This document shows, one piece after another, positions 55,128-64,000 of a stretch of DNA of 64,000 bases. Where the stretch lies: the NCBI RefSeq assembly GCF_000313135.1, contig NW_004457364.1, positions 167,690-231,689 on the forward strand, in the 5' to 3' direction. Both the position numbers and the translations under genes were made by a program. The number at the start of each line of letters is the position of its first letter. The stretch's first letter is position 1. This DNA comes from Acanthamoeba castellanii str. Neff (lineage: Eukaryota; Discosea; Longamoebia; Acanthamoebidae). The notes under the pieces are model-generated. The model did no database searches and was not told the DNA's origin. It saw only the letters and a list, made by a program, of their open reading frames with translations.

Positions 55128-57340
55128 CTAGAATGTGCGCACGGAGATGACTTCGGCCTCGAGAGACGTCTGGATGCCAAAGCCCAGCACCGTGAACGAA
55201 AACGAAGCGCCCACCTTGGCTGCACCAGAACAACCAGCGCCACAGTGAGTAAAACTGAAATTGTGAATGACACGAGGGTTGGAGTAGAGTATGTTACCGC
55301 CAGCGTGGATGCCCTTGAAGTTGGCCTTGGAGACCTTGTTGATGCTGTTGATGCCCAGCTCGAGGCCCTTCTTGAAGCCCCGCTCCCGCAGGCCCTCCCT
55401 CTCTCGCTTGCCCGCGGCCCCGATTCCACTACCGCCGCTGCCGTCGGCCTTCTGTACGGCCTTCGACTGCTCTGCAGTTGTCGAGTCCTCTTCGCTCTTG
55501 TCGGGCAGGTCCACGAGCGCGACGATCCGGCTCCAGGCCTTGACCCACTCGTTGTCCTCCTTCGCCACGACCGGCCCTGACTCACCGCCTCCTCGTCGCT
55601 TTCGTTCTTCTTCGCTGTCGTCTGCGGCTTCGTGTTCGTTCTTTTTCGCTTCCTGGGGCGCGAGGTCGGTCGAACTGCCGCTGCCGCTGCGGTAGGTGCC
55701 GATGATGGCCGGCTTGGAGGCCGCCGAGCTCTTCCCGGCCGAGATCTGGGGGTCTTCGGCGCGCTTCTCCTCCAGCTCCTTCTTGGCGGCGAGCGTCGAC
55801 TCCACGTCGAACGCCAGCTGGGTCGCCACGCGGAAGAAATTCACTGGCGGCCGACACACGCACACGCATTAGACACGACACGCACACGGCACACAGTTGC
55901 GTTGTGTTGTCGATTAGGCGGTACCTTGGAGGTAGACGGAGAGGAGGCCCAGGTCGATCTGCACCCGGACGAAGCCGATCCAGCCGAGCGAATCGATCTT
56001 CATCTTGGTGGCCTGCAGCGAGAGCATCATCTTCTCGATCGCGATGTCGTCCCGCTCTTTCTCTGTTTTGTGCGCGTCAACAGAGAGCTGATTCTCAACC
56101 CGCACGCACTCGACACAACACGCACACACGCACACGCACGACGCACAACACGCACGACGCACATACCACGCGCACGCAGCTCGTCGTCGGTGAGAAGTTC
56201 GTTCTCGCTGCCGATGCGCTGCAGTCGGCGCTCCTTGCGGTCCTCGATCCGCTTGGCCACGCACGGGGCCACCTTCTCGAGCAGGCCGCACGAGCCCTGG
56301 CGTGCCTTCTGCTTCTGCAGCTTGCGCTGGACCTTCTCGCGCATCCGCTGGCTCCACTCCTCGGTCGTGATCGACCCGATGATGCTCTCCGTCAGCACCT
56401 CGATCTTGATCTCGAACCCCAGCGTGATCCCCGCTATTGCTCCCAAGTCAGCCACCACCGCACACGACGCACGACGCACACGACACGCACCGCACATGAC
56501 ACGACACACATGACACGACACACGACACACGCACACGACACGTGCGTGTGGTGATGAAGAGAGCACCGGTGAGAATGGTGGGTGCGAGGAGGTTGAAGAT
56601 GACGCCGAGGCGGCCGGTGAGGCGGAAGTCCTTGAGGCCGTAGGCGATGTTCTCGATCTTCTGCTTCATGTACTTGAGCTTCTCCTTGAGCTTCTTGGAC
56701 CACCACTTGGCCCGCTCCTTTTCGTCGGGCTGCAGCACGGTCGTCTCCTCCACGCTCGAGCTCCCTGCTCAAGACGTCACGTGTGTGCCGCACACGACAC
56801 GACACGCACACGCACACAACACGACACACTCACGACACGCACGCACACGCTTACCGATGATGCCGCCGAACTGGCCCTGGACGAAGAAAGAGGAGCTGAG
56901 GACGGGCGAACTGAAGACGCCCTTGACCTCAACCGAGCCGACCCACTTCAAGGCCTGAAACTTGACCACCATCTTCGGTGGCAAGCAAAGCACGCACGTC
57001 AGCATAAAAATAACGTAAGACATGCAACACGACACTGCCGCACGACACGACACGACACACGCAGGTCAGGTAAAGGGTGCTAACTAACCTTGGTCATGAG
57101 TGCTGCGGAAATGGTCTCCACATCGTTGGCCGAGGCCTGGTGCTGGCTGCCGCTAAGGACCGTCGCGGCGGCGAGGCCCGTTCCCTATCCCCCCCCCCCC
57201 AAAGCGAATGGCTTGAGCCAAAGAACGAAGAAAAGGAGAACGAAGAACCAAGAAGAAAGAAGAAAAAGAAAGAAGAGGCGGGAGGGTACCTCGTCTTCTA
57301 TTCCGTTCATTGCGGCTCCAGTGGCGAGTGCTCGCAACAT
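55128..57340 (-). CDS. Hypothetical protein with repeated hydrophobic/beta segments
   Basis: The start MLRALATGAAMNGIEDE at 57,340 could be a mitochondrial presequence. Further exons read MVVKFQALKWVGSVEVKGVF with SFFVQGQFGGIIG, a basic coiled part WWSKKLKEKLKYMKQKIENI, GRLGVIFNLLAPTILTGAL, GAIAGITLGFEIKIEVLTES, VQRKLQKQKARQGSCGLLEK, LGWIGFVRVQIDLGLLSVYL, a charged low-complexity stretch, KKGLELGINSINKVSKANFK and finally KVGASFSFTVLGFGIQTSLE before a stop at 55,128. The alternating glycine-rich beta-like stretches suggest a membrane or lipid-associated protein. No family recognised. The two outer segments have a similar GxxF-G pattern. Confidence 0.6.
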
Positions 57341-57517
57341 GTTGTGACTAGTGTTTTGTGTTTCGTGTGGTTCAGGTCATACGTCGCACAGACGGTCACC
57401 CACTCAGGAAATACGGACCACAGGCCCAATCAGAAAGGAGAGAAAAGTGCAAGTGAAATTGGGCGCAACAAGAGCAAAAAAAGGAAAACAAGAAAAATTT
57501 GCACCAAAATATAAGAG

Positions 57518-57588
57518 CGCCTCATGGTGTAGTTGGCAGCATATAGGTTTCTGGTACCTGGGACCCCAGTTCAAATCTGGGTGGGGCG
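57518..57588 (+). tRNA. tRNA-Gln (CUG)
   Basis: Identical in sequence to the tRNA-Gln inside WDR25 (anticodon CTG in loop TTCTGGT, T arm CCCAG TTCAAAT CTGGG, acceptor CGCCTCA/TGGGGCG). It is preceded by AAATATAAGAG and followed by AACATCTTTTGTG, a T-rich RNA polymerase III-type end. No intron. Confidence 0.95.
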
Positions 57589-58429
57589 AGAACATCTTTT
57601 GTGCCTATCATGTTAAGCCTCATGTCCAGTGGTGCCAGTTTTTGTCTGGGGAGGGGGCTGGTGTGGCTTCCCTGAGCTAGACATTAAATTCTTGGTTGAA
57701 ATGTCTCTTTTCTTGCCTTTGACCAAACTGGGCAATTTACACTTTGGTGATGACAGTTGAATTTTGAAACAAGCGCCAGCCTTTATTGGAAACATCAATA
57801 CTGAGTCTGGGCCCTTACCTCTGGTCGTCCTTCAGTTGTGCACCCACTAACTTTTGTTGGGATGAAGGCAAAAAGATATGCATCCGCCGGGAATTGAACC
57901 CGGGTCTCCCGCGTGGCAGGCGGAAATCTTGCCACTGGACCACGGATGCTTGTTCTTATTGCTGGGGATGAGCGCGTATCATCAAAATTGCCAGACTCTT
58001 CGTTTTACTCTTGTTTCTGAAGTTGCCCTGCCTAGCCCTGCAAGATACCAGACCTTTTCTGGGCCACGATGAATCGTTTTTTTATGTTTTTTTAAAGAGA
58101 ATAAAAGAAACAAAAATTTCTTCTCTTCTTGCACATTGGCGCATTTGCAGGGGTCAAGGCCCAATGGCTGCCGCACGGGCAACGTGTAATTTTTCATAGG
58201 CCAGGTGATACTAACCAAAAATTTACACGGCCGCAACTTTGTTGTCTTTTTCCACTCCTTCAAGCTCAGCGCACCACCGGTAACGTTCCTCCCTCGTCAC
58301 CCTCACTCGTCTTCAATCACGCAACCCCGGGCAATCAAACGCTCAATCTTTCCGTCGAAGATTGCGTTCGATTTTTTCTGCAATCTCATTCTAATTGTTC
58401 GCTCCAATCGCACCTAGCAGTACAACATC
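57589..58429. other. Intergenic region with tRNA-Gly
   Basis: Apart from the tRNA-Gly gene I see no gene here. 57,600-57,770 has almost no CpG, like the two larger CpG-poor blocks. 58,000-58,429 is the likely promoter and 5' untranslated region of the sterol methyltransferase gene. Confidence 0.6.
57880..57949 (-). tRNA. tRNA-Gly (GCC)
   Basis: The minus strand begins GCATCCGTGGTCCAGTGGC and ends CCCGGCGGATGC. The acceptor GCATCCG pairs with CGGATGC, the anticodon loop is CTGCCAC (anticodon GCC), and the T arm contains GGTTCAATTCC. The A box is TGGTCCAGTGG. No intron. Confidence 0.94.
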
Positions 58430-60026
58430 ATGTCGATGGAGGGAGACAACAAGCGCGCGACCACCATCATCAACTACGAGTCGCTGGCCCGCGACCAGGT
58501 CAAGAAGGAGGTCGACGGCTACATCAAGCTGTTTACCGCCGAGGATGCCAGCGTGGAGGAGCGCAAGGCCAAGTACGAGACCCTCGTCAACTCCTTCTAC
58601 GATCTCGTGACCAACTTCTACGAGTACGGCTGGGGTCAGTCGTTCCACTTCGCGCCGCGTCATCGCTTTGAGTCCTTCGAGGCCTCGATCGCCCGCCACG
58701 AGATGTACCTGGCCCACCGCCTTCATCTCGAGAAGGGCCAGGTGGCGCTCGACGTCGGCTGCGGCGTGGGCGGACCCGCGCGCTGCATCGCCCGCTTCTC
58801 CGAGGCTAACATCGTCGGACTCAACAACAACGATTACCAGATCGGCCGTGCCAAGCTCCTCACCAAGGAGGCCCGCCTCGAGCACCTCATCAACTACATG
58901 AAGGCCGACTTCATGCACATCCCCGCTGAGGTACGCACATTTCTCACATTGCATCCGCTACACAAAACTTCAATCGACGATTTCCTCCATTTGTCGCAAA
59001 TCGCTTCCTTCTTCGACTAATTCGATCAAATCTGCATGGATCGATCGTGTAGGACAACACCTACGATGCGGTGTACTCGGTGGAGGCCACCTGCCACGCT
59101 CCCGACAAGGTGGGCGTCTACTCGGAGCTCTTCCGAGTCCTCAAGCCCGGCGGCCTCTACGCCACCTACGAGTGGGTCGTCACTGAGTCGTTCGACGAGA
59201 ACGACCCCGACCACGTCAAGATCAAGAAGGGTACCCTCACTTTCCCACCTGTTATTATTTATGTTTATGGATATATTTATTTCCCTATTTCAAACTTTGA
59301 TAAATTCTATTTATTTCTTTTTATTTGCGTTTCACGTGTTCGCCGGTTTACCCGCCCCGAAATAGCTTTGGCCAATTAGGCGTCGCTGCGTGTGCACGTG
59401 CTCTGTTGGGATTGCTCTGACACCCTCGCTCTTCTTCTTTGCCTCTTTCCGCTTCTTCTTCTTCTGCTCTTTCTCTTCCCACGTGAAGGTATTGAGATCG
59501 GCAACGGTCTGCCCGAACTCGAGAAGCCATCGCAGATCGCCGACGCCCTCAAGCAGGCCGGCTTCGAGATCATCGACAACGTCGACGTCGCCAAGAACGC
59601 CGACGCCGAGACGCCCTGGTATCTGTCGCTCTCCGGCTCCTTCTCCCTCACTGGTACCAGCTCTCTCCTCGATCGGCCAACCTCGCTGCGACGACTTGCG
59701 CGCCACTCGCTCACCGCCGTCTCATCTCGTGATTGATGATTGCCACAGGCTTCAAGCACACCCGCATTGGCCGCAGCGTCACCCACATGGCTGTGTCGAC
59801 GCTCGAGTACCTCAAGATCGCCCCCGAGGGCACCACCAGGGTGTCCCAGATGCTCTGCGAGACCGCCGACGACCTGGTCGAGGGTACGCCGCGCACCCAC
59901 TGCACATGGCGCGCACACACCAACATCGATCCTGATATCTTCATCCTCAACCTAGGTGGCAAGAAGGACGTCTTCACGCCCATGCACTTCTTCCTCGCCA
60001 GGAAGCCCCTCGCCAAGGACGAGTAA
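58430..60026 (+). CDS. ERG6: Sterol 24-C-methyltransferase (ERG6/SMT1 type)
   Basis: The start [20 protein letters not shown] is followed by [20 protein letters not shown] with FAPR, the sterol-binding region I of the family. Then come [27 protein letters not shown] (SAM-binding motif I), [52 protein letters not shown] and, in later exons, [14 protein letters not shown] and [17 protein letters not shown] (stop 60,026). It adds a methyl group from SAM to the side chain of cycloartenol or a related sterol, giving ergostane-type sterols as known in Acanthamoeba and fungi. Introns are at about 58,930-59,050, 59,230-59,489, 59,655-59,749 and 59,883-59,955. The enzyme acts on ER or lipid-droplet membranes. 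Confidence 0.93.
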
Positions 60027-60291
60027 TGCAACAACAGCACTTCTTCCCTTTCCACGCACACCACGGCTGCCGCCAACAGGAGTTCTACTCCCTTGCTGTG
60101 GCTCTCCCATTTTTCCGAGCACTCCTGCCGCAGAGCAGGATCACATGGAGTAATTTTAGTAAAAACAACACACACAAGGCTTGTTTGCAGCACACTCGGC
60201 TTCGACCACGGCACAGAGAACGCCACGGTTCCAAGAGAATTTGAGGTGAGTGTAAGTGAAAGAAGGAAACCAAAATGGCAACATATAAGAG

Positions 60292-60362
60292 CGCCTCATG
60301 GTGTAGTTGGCAGCATATAGGTTTCTGGTACCTGGGACCCCAGTTCAAATCTGGGTGGGGCG
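60292..60362 (+). tRNA. tRNA-Gln (CUG)
   Basis: Third identical copy (see 49,676 and 57,518). Flanks ACATATAAGAG before and ATATCATCTTTTTTT after are shared in part with the other copies; the 3' flank ATATCATCTTTT is the same as that of the WDR25-intron copy. The T run is a polymerase III terminator. Confidence 0.95.
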
Positions 60363-60657
60363 ATATCATCTTTTTTTCCTCTTTTCTCCCATATCTATCA
60401 ACCACTGGTTTGAAAGCCTCCTTTGCTTTAACCAAGGCAGCTACCCACCCCCTCTGGTTCTCCTCAATCTGAAGACATGAGGAGAAGGCATGGCAGTGTT
60501 GTTGTGTGATCTCTTGCTTGATTTGTGCTATTTAAGAGGTAGACAGAATGTCCTTGGTTCATTGCCAACAAGCCTATCAATGAGCCAGCCCCCTGCAAGC
60601 CAGGCTTTCCTCAGTTTTGGTTTGTGGAGATCACTGTTCTATTAATCTTTTATCGCA

Positions 60658-60742
60658 GGACGGATGGCCGAGTTGGTCTAAGGCGCTACGTTCAGGTCGT
60701 AGTCTGGGTCTCCAGGCGTGGGTTCGAATCCCACTTCGTCCA
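60658..60742 (+). tRNA. tRNA-Leu (CAG)
   Basis: A class II tRNA with a long variable arm. The acceptor GGACGGA pairs with TTCGTCC, the D arm has TGGCCGAGTTGGTCTAAGGC, the anticodon stem CTACG/CGTAG holds loop TTCAGGT (anticodon CAG), the variable arm is TCTGGGTCTCCAGGC, and the T arm contains GTGGGTTCGAATCCCAC. It sits as a CpG-containing island within CpG-poor DNA. Confidence 0.95.
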
Positions 60743-62100
60743 ACATGTTTTGGCGCCTGGCCTTTGGTGTCCTCCATCTTCCCCTTTGCCAAGATCCAAA
60801 TTCATGGTGCAGACTGGTTTGCACTGAACTCTACAAACAAACTACTGTTGATCTGACCACATGGGAGTGTGCTTGGTTGTGTATTGTGGCAGTCAACCAG
60901 CAGGCTTGGTCCAGCCTCCTGCTGTGGTGCAGCAGCAGGTGTGGCAGGCCATGCACCACATCCCTGCTGCTCACATCCTCTATACCTTCAGCAACTCTCC
61001 CTGCAGGCTGGGCTGTTTCCCATTGTCCCCAGCCACTCTATCCACTATCTCCTCAAGCACCAGGTTATCACTGGTCAACATCAAGCACTGCAGTCTTGCA
61101 GGTGCAGAGGGCCTGGACCAAGCACTCAGAACCAAGTGTTCACAAAAAAGGGTCAGTGCTTAGCAGGTGTGAAAAATGTACCAATTGATAAAATGACATT
61201 AAAGTACAAGAGAGATCAAAAGAGAAGAACAAAAATAGATACCTTGACAAGAGGGTTGCTGCCTTGGTTGTTGTTTGGAACTTCTGCAACAAGAACTTGT
61301 GGTTGCACAGCAAGCTGCCAGCCTGGGCGATCTTGAGTGCAAGCTGCATGCCCCAGCTTGTCTTCTCCCTGAATTGGTGCAGTTTCATCACAGGCAGGTC
61401 ATGCAGCAGTCTGGCAATCAGCCTCCAGTGCTCAACCTCCATATGGACAACTGTGGCTTGGAGAACAAGAATGTGTACACAACTGGATGAGTGTCCACAA
61501 CTGGATGAGCCCCCACATGGTCTAGGTGTCCACTCCCAGCACTTCAGTCAAGGTCTGGAATGACCAATTTCTATCATGAATGTATGTGACAACCAAAAAT
61601 ACACACAACCAGACACTTACTTTATTGTGAATGTGTACATGATGACTACACACGTTTTTTTTTCGTTCCTATCCTGCCCACAGCAATGGCCAGCACATGG
61701 AAACCATAAAAGGAAAAAAGCATGGCTGCTGGGATTTAACCAAGAGTCAATTTTTATCTTTATGCACCATAAACTTGTGGTCATTTGAAATGAGAGGTCC
61801 AGTCATTTTGAAAAGTGATTTTGTTTGTGAGTTTAAGCTCATAAAACTAGTTTTGATAACACAAAAATGGTTCTGAGAGATAGGGCAGAGCAAAATTCCA
61901 GCATAATGAGAGATATGATACTGTAACAGGGCCAGCAGTCAAAGTCAAATTAGTTTGGTGTGGTTGGCATAATGTGAGGATTACTGGGGTAGCCAGTGTT
62001 CTTTATTTTATTTGCATGGTGGTGATTGTCATTGAGCACACACCTAGTGGAGGAAGCTTTTTTTGATGAATTGGGAAGTGAACAAAGGAGTTTATTTTAA
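60743..62100. other. CpG-poor interval without recognisable genes
   Basis: Only about four CG steps occur in 1.36 kb (near 60,754, 61,328, 61,644 and 61,660). TG and CA are frequent. The open frames at 60,718-61,336 have no family match, share the style of the 19.4-22.1 kb block and are probably decayed repeats. The interval contains a repeat also found at 21,326-21,533. Confidence 0.7.
61548..61945. repeat. Dispersed repeat, copy 2 (rearranged)
   Basis: 61,778-61,870 matches 21,334-21,420. The GGAATGACCAATTTCTATCATG end of copy 1 is found here upstream, at 61,558-61,579. CAGTCAAGG(T) precedes it in both loci. Confidence 0.8.
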
Positions 62101-62103
62101 AAG

Positions 62104-63060
62104 TTGGAAAGATTGGAAAGACAGAGTTTAGTATTCACTCCTATAGGCCCTGTCACCACAATACTCAGGATCAAGGTCATCCACAACAAGGAATGTGGCA
62201 CCATCAATCTCTCACAGCCTGGCAAGATTGAACAACTCACTCTAGACTTAGGCATCTCTGACAGCAAGCCACTCTCTACGCCACTTCTGGCCAGCTGCAA
62301 CCTTGAGGTCATTGATTCAACTCCTATCAACTGCCTCAAACTCAAGTACTGCACCATTGTTGGTGCGCTCCTCTACATTGCACTCTCCATGTGGTCAGAC
62401 ATCCTCTATCCTGTTGTCTACCTCACACACTTCTTGTGTGTGTATGACCACATGCACTTCCTTGCTGTGAAGCATGTCCTGATCTACCTCCTTGGTACAA
62501 TCAAGCAGACTGTGTGCTACAAGCGTTGCTCGAGCCATGTGATGACGCTCTCTCAACTCAACCAGCCCCTTGAGCAGCTCCTACTGAGGATACATGGCGA
62601 CGCCAGCTACGGCACTGACAAGCACACCACGAAATCCGTCTCCAGGCACATCACTCTCCTTGCTGGCGGTCCCATAGCCTGGTACTCAAGGCTACAACTG
62701 GTCATCGCTCTCTCATCAACGGAAGCCGAACTAATCACACTCACCGACGCCACCCATCAAGCACTCTACCTCCAGAAGCTCTACATTCCATTCAGTCTCT
62801 CTCTCAATCTGCCAACTGACATCTTCTGTGACAATCAATCAACTCTCCACATCATCAAGAAACCGCCATTCACCTATCACGCACACCTCAAGCACTTCAG
62901 CATCAAGGAAGGATTCATTCATGGCAACCTCCAGGCCGGACACATCGCCGTACACTACGTTCCATCAAACAACAATCTGGCCGACTTCCTCACCAAGGCT
63001 GTGCCCACGGCGAAACTCAAGCTCAACAAGATCAAACTCAACTTGCACATCCACGACTGA
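62104..63060 (+). mobile_element. 5'-truncated Ty1/copia retrotransposon (end of RT plus RNase H)
   Basis: A continuous frame of about 318 codons gives the C-terminal part of a copia polyprotein. It includes the end of the reverse transcriptase (VIHNKECGTINLSQPGKIEQ, KPLSTPLLASCN, IVGALLYIALSMWSDILYPV, VKHVLIYLLGT) and the RNase H domain (GDASYGTDKHTTKSVSRHIT, GGPIAWYSRLQLVIALSSTE with the AE acidic position, FCDNQSTLHIIKKPP, HLKHFSIKEGFIHG, VHYVPSNNNLADFLTKAVP). The stop is at 63,060. Gag, protease, integrase and the YVDD catalytic part of the RT are missing, so it cannot move on its own. The frame is still open over its full length, suggesting fairly recent truncation. The first 175 bases have no CpG, while the 3' half has normal CpG. 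Confidence 0.9.
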
Positions 63061-63085
63061 CATGCACATTGTGTTTGCAGGGGGG

Positions 63086-63194
63086 TGTTGGATCTCTCTC
63101 TCTTTCACTTTCCTTATTTGTCTGTGCCTCCTCACTCAGTACCGCTCGCACGGACACCAAATACACCTTCTTTTCTCCTCCAAGATCGTCAACA
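63086..63194 (+). repeat. Probable 3' LTR of the copia element
   Basis: A purine tract GCAGGGGGG lies just before TGTTGGATCTC, the usual layout of polypurine tract and LTR start. The segment ends ATCGTCAACA, so its ends form the inverted repeat TGTTG/CAACA. At 109 bases it is short for a copia LTR. No second copy occurs in the window, so the assignment rests on position and end structure. Confidence 0.55.
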
Positions 63195-63355
63195 CGTCGA
63201 GCAACTCGGGCTAGCCGCCAACGGCGGTAGAAGATGGCACGTCCAGGCCACGTGCGCCAAGGCCATGCAGGGGCTGGAGCAGGGCAGCAACGAACAGTTT
63301 TTTCTCACACCAGTATTTGAACAAGCATGTTGGTGCGGCAGTAGACCCTGCGAGG

Positions 63356-64000
63356 TCAGGTGTACGAGTGAAGGAGCCAAGGCTGGTGGTGGCCATGGTG
63401 CAGAGAGTCCGCACAGGGCTCCCCTGCGGCGTATGAGGAGAACTGATAGCTGTAGTCGAGTGTGGGCGAAGAAGGCCACGACGAGGGCGACGACACGAGC
63501 GAGGAGGCGTAGTTGTGGGAGAAGGGGAACATGACCGGGTCGACGCTGAACAGCGAAGGACCGTCAAAGTGGGAGTAGCAGCAGTCGACGTCACGGCAAT
63601 CGGGCACGTTGCACGCCGGGCCACTGCGACGCAACCCAACAACGAGACAACATCAAGGATCAAGGTGAGTCTTTCTGATGGCGATGCACTCGGTAGGCTG
63701 ACGGTAGGCTCACCTGTCCGTCTGTTGTCGTTGCTTGTCGGAGTCTTCTGGTTTGTCGAACGCGCAATCGCAGCAGAACTTGGCGTTGGCTTGGGCGTTG
63801 AGCTCCTTGAGAGTCTCCTTCATGAAGCTCACATCGCTGGCATCTCCAGCCTCACGGATCTTGAACACACACACACGCACGATGAATGGCACGCAACACA
63901 CAGTCTAGTTGTGAGCTACATGTCTTTGATCTGTGTCGGTACCACACGAGCGAGAGCCAGAGTACCGCTTCCTTCAAGACCGCAGCGGCGCTGCGTATCT
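63356..64000 (-). CDS. Cys-rich hypothetical protein, 5' end outside window
   Basis: Two exons are clear. The upstream one (about 63,860-63,717) reads AGDASDVSFMKETLKELNAQ and NAKFCCDCAFDKPEDSDKQR. After an intron (63,716-63,628, donor GTGAGCC, acceptor GTCGCAG) comes GPACNVPDCRDVDCCYSHFD, then a Ser/Tyr-rich end (FPFSHNYASSLVSSPSSW ... QPWLLHSYT) and a stop at 63,356. The CC-x-C ... C-x4-C-x4-CC spacing suggests a metal-binding or disulphide-rich element. The gene continues to the right beyond the window; an exon with less certain frame lies after 63,905. No family recognised. Confidence 0.6.

Noticed and set aside
60718..61336. Overlapping 155-codon frames rich in Cys, Ser and Leu
   Set aside because: Codon use does not match real genes here, two frames are open at once because the region lacks TA-rich codons, and no family is recognised; treated as decayed repeat.
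61621..61788. Whether the CpG-poor blocks are bacterial or viral insertions
   Set aside because: No intact foreign gene, no compact operon and no viral core gene is visible; the only recognisable content is retroelement-like.

Overview
The window looks like nuclear DNA of a compact, GC-rich, intron-dense amoebozoan. Acanthamoeba is my best guess, from the gene style, the RasGEF / RGS / LRR-PH repertoire, the CG-rich simple repeats filling most introns, and many splice donors of the form GTACG or GTGCG. Assignment to genus is an inference; no rRNA or other marker is present. Genes lie 60-300 bp apart on both strands. Third codon positions are mostly G or C. Most genes have many short introns, so reading frames change constantly within one gene. 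Coordinates give the span from start to stop codon; exons were joined by eye.

Layout. 1-850: a broken copy of an F-box gene start and a frameshifted kinase-domain fragment. 1,067-8,300 (all minus): a divergent actin-related protein, a small hypothetical gene, an F-box/ankyrin/SAP-like protein, a P-loop polynucleotide-kinase-like protein and a LicD-family membrane protein. 8,520-15,478 (minus): one very long LRR + PH gene interrupted by a 759-base assembly gap. 15,623-19,152: two mitochondrial membrane proteins, a carrier and a MIC26/27-like protein. 19,153-23,292: a gene-free interval whose first 2.8 kb contains no CpG dinucleotide at all, with decayed retroelement traces. 23,293-30,459: a KXD1 (BORC) homologue and three metallophosphoesterase paralogues in alternating orientation. 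30,700-46,000: RasGEF, membrane-anchored JmjC protein, SERINC, SELENOF-like protein without its Cys-x-Sec motif, tandem ubiquitin-like protein, glycerophosphodiesterase and MacroD-type macrodomain protein. 46,336-57,340: DDX20/Gemin3, WDR25 with a tRNA-Gln inside an intron, DNAJC12, an RGS protein and hypotheticals. 57,500-60,742: five-tRNA family members (three tRNA-Gln copies counting the one in WDR25, one Gly, one Leu) around a sterol methyltransferase gene. 60,743-63,194: a second CpG-poor interval ending in a 5'-truncated copia element and a short LTR. The right edge holds part of a Cys-rich gene.

Functional links are loose, as is usual in a eukaryotic chromosome. Several genes belong to small-GTPase and G-protein signalling (RasGEF, RGS, LRR-PH), mitochondrial and ER membranes (carrier, MIC26/27-like, SERINC, SELENOF-like) and RNA metabolism (DDX20, tRNAs). 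I did not find a compact new multi-gene system. The most unusual signals are the sharply bounded CpG-free block, the alternating metallophosphoesterase trio, the SELENOF homologue that lost its redox motif, and the ubiquitin-like tandem protein without diglycine ends.
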